A stretch of DNA of 64,000 nucleotides, taken from NCBI GenBank assembly GCA_946699065.1, contig CAMPDV010000242.1, positions 310,001-374,000 on the forward strand. Reading direction: 5' to 3'. Both the position numbers and the translations under genes were made by a program. This DNA comes from Loxodes magnus (Eukaryota > Ciliophora > Karyorelictea > Loxodida > Loxodidae). Below are positions 1-64,000 of the stretch, one piece after another. The notes under the pieces are model-generated. The model did not search any database and was not told the DNA's origin. It worked only from the letters and a program-made list of their open reading frames with translations. How positions within the stretch are numbered: position 1 is the first letter of the stretch; the number at the start of each line of letters is the position of its first letter.

Positions 1-1
1 T

Positions 2-58561
<58,560 letters not shown>

Positions 58562-58579
<18 letters not shown>

Positions 58580-58682
58580 TGACAGGTACCTGTAAAACCA
58601 TGAGTGGTCACACTAGTTTGTATATGCTTTGGCTATATCCAGTGATTCAGAGTTCATCGTATCGTGAAGTGCAGATTAGACG
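58562..58682 (+). other. Only off-length unit: 121 bp, two single-base losses
   Basis: This is the sole unit that is not 123 bp. The usual GTC-AAG-ACA is replaced near 58577-58584 by a stretch one base shorter, reading gtgtgaca. A second base is missing at 58618-58620, where the usual agttgtgta reads agtttgta. The net -2 moves the WD40 frame from the 2-mod-3 phase to the 0-mod-3 phase. The rest of the unit matches the common haplotype with C at codon 20, L at codon 24 and TGA at codon 36. Two losses in one unit, against none in the other 519, look more like a local read or assembly error than normal drift, but a real frameshift is possible. Confidence 0.85.
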
Positions 58683-61600
58683 GTGAGACTATGGGACGTC
58701 AAGACAGGTACCTGTAAGATCATGAGTGGTCACACTAGTTATGTATATGCTGTGGCTTTATCCAGTGATTCAGAGTTCATCGTATCGGGAAGTCATGATT
58801 AGACGGTGAGACTATGCGACGTCAAGACAGGTACCTGTAAGACCATGAGTGGTCACACTAGTAATGTATATGCTGTGGCTATATCCAGTGATTCAGAGTT
58901 CATCGTATCGGGAAGTGCAGATTATACGGTGAGACTATGGAACGTCAAGACAGGTACCTGTAAGACCATGAGTGGTCACACTAGTTGTGTATATGCTTTG
59001 GCTATATCCAGTGATTCAGAGTTCATCGTATCGTGAAGTGCAGATTAGACGGTGAGACTATGGGACGTCAAGACAGTTACCTGTAAGACCATGAGTGGTC
59101 ACACTGATCATGTATATGCTGTGGCTATATCCAGTGATTCAGAGTTCATCGTATCGGGAAGTGCAGATTAGACGGTGAGACTATGGGACGTCAAGACAGG
59201 TACCTGTAAGACCATGAGTGGTCACACTAGTAATGTATGATCTGTGGCTATATCCAGTGATTCAGAGTTCATCGTATCGGGAAGTCATGATTAGACGGTG
59301 AGACTATGGGACATCAAGACAGGTACCTGTAAAACCATGAGTGGCCACACTAGTTATGTATGATCTGTGGCTATATCCAGTGATTCAGAGTTCATCGTAT
59401 CGGGAAGTGCAGATTATACGGTGAGACTATGGGACGTCAAGACAGGTACCTGTAAGACCATGAGTGGTCACACTAGTAATGTATGATCTGTGGCTATATC
59501 CAGTGATTCAGAGTTCATCGTATCGGGAAGTAATGATTATACGGTGAGACTATGCGACATCAAGACAGGTACCTGTAAAACCATGAGTGGCCACACTAGT
59601 TATGTATGATCTGTGGCTATATCCAGTGATTCAGAGTTCATCGTATCGGGAAGTGCAGATTATACGGTGAGACTATGGGACGTCAAGACAGTTACCTGTA
59701 AGACCATGAGTGGTCACACTAGTTGTGTATATGCTGTGGCTATATCCAGTGATTCAGAGTTCATCGTATCGGGAAGTGCAGATTATACGGTGAGACTATG
59801 GGACGTCAAGACAGGTACCTGTAAGATCATGAGTGGTCACACTAGTTATGTATATGCTGTGGCTTTATCCAGTGATTCAGAGTTCATCGTATCGGGAAGT
59901 CATGATTAGACGGTGAGACTATGGGACGTCAAGACAGGTACCTGTAAGACCATGAGTGGTCACACTAGTTGTGTATATGCTGTGGCTATATCCAGTGATT
60001 CAGAGTTCATCGTATCGGGAAGTGCAGATTATACGGTGAGACTATGCGACGTCAAGACAGGTACCTGTAAGACCATGAGTGGTCACACTAGTTATGTATA
60101 TGCTGTGGCTTTATCCAGTGATTCAGAGTTCATCGTATCGGGAAGTCATGATTATACGGTGAGACTATGGGACGTCAAGACAGGTACCTGTAAGACCATG
60201 AGTGGTCACACTAGTAATGTATGATCTGTGGCTATATCCAGTGATTCAGAGTTCATCGTATCGGGAAGTGCAGATTAGACGGTGAGACTATGGGACGTCA
60301 AGACAGGTACCTGTAAGACCATGAGTGGTCACACTAGTAATGTATGATCTGTGGCTATATCCAGTGATTCAGAGTTCATCGTATCGGGAAGTTATGATTA
60401 GACGGTGAGACTATGGGACGTCAAGACAGGTACCTGTAAGACCATGAGTGGTCACACTAGTTGTGTATATGCTGTGGCTATATCCAGTGATTCAGAGTTC
60501 ATCGTATCGGGAAGTCATGATTATACGGTGAGACTATGGGACGTCAAGACAGGTACCTGTAAGACCATGAGTGGTCACACTGATCATGTATATGCTGTGG
60601 CTATATCCAGTGATTCAGAGTTCATCGTATCGGGAAGTGCAGATTATACGGTGAGACTATGGGACGTCAAGACAGTTACCTGTAAGACCATGAGTGGTCA
60701 CACTAGTTATGTATGATCTGTGGCTAAATCCAGTGATTTAGAGTTCATCGTATCGGGAAGTGCAGATTATACGGTGAGACTATGGGACGTCAAGACAGTT
60801 ACCTGTAAGACCATGAGTGGTCACACTGATCATGTATATGCTGTGGCTATATCCAGTGATTCAGAGTTCATCGTATCGGGAAGTTATGATTATACGGTGA
60901 GACTATGGGACGTCAAGACAGGTACCTGTAAGACCATGAGTGGTCACACTAGTTGTGTATATGCTGTGGCTATATCCAGTGATTCAGAGTTCATCGTATC
61001 GGGAAGTCATGATTATACGGTGAGACTATGGGACGTCAAGACAGTTACCTGTAAGACCATGAGTGGTCACACTGATCATGTATATGCTGTGGCTATATCC
61101 AGTGATTCAGAGTTCATCGTATCGGGAAGTGCAGATTATACGGTGAGACTATGGGACGTCAAGACAGGTACCTGTAAGACCATGAGTGGCCACACTAGTT
61201 ATGTATGATCTGTGGCTATATCCAGTGATTCAGAGTTCATCGTATCGGGAAGTTATGATTAGACGGTGAGACTATGGGACGTCAAGACAGGTACCTGTAA
61301 GACCATGAGTGGCCACACTAGTTATGTATGATCTGTGGCTATATCCAGTGATTCAGAGTTCATCGTATCGGGAAGTGCAGATTATACGGTGAGACTATGG
61401 GACGTCAAGACAGGTACCTGTAAGACCATGAGTGGTCACACTAGTAATGTATGATCTGTGGCTATATCCAGTGATTCAGAGTTCATCGTATCGGGAAGTG
61501 CAGATTATACGGTGAGACTATGGGACGTCAAGACAGGTACCTGTAAGACCATGAGTGGCCACACTAGTTATGTATGATCTGTGGCTATATCCAGTGATTC

Positions 61601-63998
61601 AGAGTTCATCGTATCGGGAAGTTATGATTAGACGGTGAGACTATGGGACGTCAAGACAGGTACCTGTAAGACCATGAGTGGTCACACTAGTTGTGTATAT
61701 GCTGTGGCTATATCCAGTGATTCAGAGTTCATCGTATCGGGAAGTCATGATTAGACGGTGAGACTATGGGACGTCAAGACAGTTACCTGTAAGACCATGA
61801 GTGGTCACACTAGTTGTGTATATGCTGTGGCTATATCCAGTGATTCAGAGTTCATCGTATCGGGAAGTCATGATTAGACGGTGAGACTATGGGACGTCAA
61901 GACAGTTACCTGTAAGACCATGAGTGGTCACACTAGTTGTGTATATGCTGTGGCTATATCCAGTGATTCAGAGTTCATCGTATCGGGAAGTGCAGATTAT
62001 ACGGTGAGACTATGGGACGTCAAGACAGGTACCTGTAAGATCATGAGTGGTCACACTAGTTATGTATATGCTGTGGCTTTATCCAGTGATTCAGAGTTCA
62101 TCGTATCGGGAAGTCATGATTAGACGGTGAGACTATGGGACGTCAAGACAGGTACCTGTAAGACCATGAGTGGTCACACTAGTTGTGTATATGCTGTGGC
62201 TATATCCAGTGATTCAGAGTTCATCGTATCGGGAAGTGCAGATTATACGGTGAGACTATGCGACGTCAAGACAGGTACCTGTAAGACCATGAGTGGTCAC
62301 ACTAGTTATGTATATGCTGTGGCTTTATCCAGTGATTCAGAGTTCATCGTATCGGGAAGTTATGATTAGACGGTGAGACTATGGGACGTCAAGACAGGTA
62401 CCTGTAAGACCATGAGTGGTCACACTAGTAATGTATGATCTGTGGCTATATCCAGTGATTCAGAGTTCATCGTATCGGGAAGTGCAGATTAGACGGTGAG
62501 ACTATGGGACGTCAAGACAGGTACCTGTAAGACCATGAGTGGTCACACTAGTAATGTATGATCTGTGGCTATATCCAGTGATTCAGAGTTCATCGTATCG
62601 GGAAGTTATGATTAGACGGTGAGACTATGGGACGTCAAGACAGGTACCTGTAAGACCATGAGTGGTCACACTAGTTGTGTATATGCTGTGGCTATATCCA
62701 GTGATTCAGAGTTCATCGTATCGGGAAGTCATGATTATACGGTGAGACTATGGGACGTCAAGACAGGTACCTGTAAGACCATGAGTGGTCACACTGATCA
62801 TGTATATGCTGTGGCTATATCCAGTGATTCAGAGTTCATCGTATCGGGAAGTGCAGATTATACGGTGAGACTATGGGACGTCAAGACAGGTACCTGTAAG
62901 ACCATGAGTGGTCACACTAGTAATGTATGATCTGTGGCTAAATCCAGTGATTTAGAGTTCATCGTATCGGGAAGTGCAGATTATACGGTGAGACTATGGG
63001 ACGTCAAGACAGTTACCTGTAAGACCATGAGTGGTCACACTGATCATGTATATGCTGTGGCTATATCCAGTGATTCAGAGTTCATCGTATCGGGAAGTTA
63101 TGATTAGACGGTGAGACTATGGGACGTCAAGACAGGTACCTGTAAGACCATGAGTGGTCACACTAGTTGTGTATATGCTGTGGCTATATCCAGTGATTCA
63201 GAGTTCATCGTATCGGGAAGTCATGATTATACGGTGAGACTATGGGACGTCAAGACAGGTACCTGTAAGACCATGAGTGGTCACACTAGTAATGTATGAT
63301 CTGTGGCTATATCCAGTGATTCAGAGTTCATCGTATCGGGAAGTGCAGATTATACGGTGAGACTATGGGACGTCAAGACAGTTACCTGTAAGACCATGAG
63401 TGGTCACACTGATCATGTATATGCTGTGGCTATATCCAGTGATTCAGAGTTCATCGTATCGGGAAGTTATGATTAGACGGTGAGACTATGGGACGTCAAG
63501 ACAGGTACCTGTAAGACCATGAGTGGTCACACTAGTTGTGTATATGCTGTGGCTATATCCAGTGATTCAGAGTTCATCGTATCGGGAAGTCATGATTATA
63601 CGGTGAGACTATGGGACGTCAAGACAGTTACCTGTAAGACCATGAGTGGTCACACTGATCATGTATATGCTGTGGCTATATCCAGTGATTCAGAGTTCAT
63701 CGTATCGGGAAGTGCAGATTATACGGTGAGACTATGGGACGTCAAGACAGGTACCTGTAAGACCATGAGTGGCCACACTAGTTATGTATGATCTGTGGCT
63801 ATATCCAGTGATTCAGAGTTCATCGTATCGGGAAGTCATGATTATACGGTGAGACCATGGGACGTCAAGACAGGTACCTGTAAGACCATGAGTGGCCACA
63901 CTAGTTATGTATGATCTGTGGCTATATCCAGTGATTCAGAGTTCATCGTATCGGGAAGTGCAGATTATACGGTGAGACTATGGGACGTCAAGACAGGT
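58620..63998 (+). CDS. Continuation of the WD40 frame after a net -2 shift, partial at the 3' edge
   Basis: After the shortened unit at 58562..58682 the WD40 translation resumes in another frame and runs to the window edge, covering about 43 units. It has the same TGA-22 and TAG-40 columns as the upstream part. Content resembles block B: D-H-V units, GGC glycine at codon 16 and S-C-V units, for example 60405..60716 and 62619..62930. The longest standard-code open stretch is 60720..61208 (162 codons), which opens with a rare V-A-K-S-S-D-L variant. If the 121-bp unit is a sequencing error, this is the same gene as 2..58579. If it is real, the downstream part would be out of frame. No terminal stop that differs from the internal ones can be recognised. 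Confidence 0.4.
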
Positions 63999-64000
63999 AC

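Overview
The whole 64,000-base window is one tandem array of a 123-bp (41-codon) unit encoding a WD40 beta-propeller repeat on the + strand. No unique sequence, flanking gene, RNA gene, mobile element, CRISPR array or control region is visible. Taking units from the GTG of the V-R-L-W-D strand, there are 520 complete units between 14 and 63971 plus 13 bp at the left edge and 29 bp at the right edge. Both array ends lie outside the window. The modal unit is about 45% GC. It carries the WD40 hallmarks S-G-H, V-x-x-V-A, S-G-S-x-D, T-V-R-L-W-D and K-T-G.

The main puzzle is that the WD40 frame is full of in-frame TGA and TAG codons, yet almost all sit in two fixed codon columns. TGA is at codon 22, where the alternatives are TAT, TTC or TTA. 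TAG is at codon 40, where the alternatives are TAT, TCT, ACT or AAG. In the first 20 units I counted 7 TGA and 7 TAG. Read as tryptophan, TGA gives V-W-S-V-A, the WD40 family consensus. Read as an ordinary residue, TAG restores S-G-S-x-D-x-T-V-R-L-W-D. The unit register is exact for 476 units (14..58561), broken only by one 121-bp unit at 58562..58682. Two readings remain open. One is a giant WD40 gene in an organism that reads TGA as Trp and TAG/TAA as sense, as in some ciliates and other protists with reassigned stops. The other is a WD40-derived satellite in which two nonsense mutations were spread by unequal exchange. The window alone cannot decide.

Layout, with fuzzy borders: block A (about 1-17 kb) has mixed units with N-I-K, S-C-H-T, N-I-V and S-H-N variants. 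Block B (about 17-33.5 kb) is dominated by D-H-V and GGC-glycine units. Block A' (about 33.5-56.4 kb) resembles A, and block B' (about 56.5-64 kb) resembles B. Inside these are nested higher-order repeats of 2, 3, 6, 7, 10, 15, 30 and 32 units. The 32-unit (3,936-bp) period occurs in two separate places.

The organism cannot be named. A very large homogenised array with nested higher-order repeats suggests a eukaryote, probably a protist or fungus, but large bacterial WD40 genes also exist. Variation is mostly amino-acid changing and falls in a few columns that match top-face contact positions of WD40 propellers. This recalls the repeat-shuffled WD40 domains of fungal NLR-type proteins such as HET-D and HET-E, and of cyanobacterial WD40 proteins.
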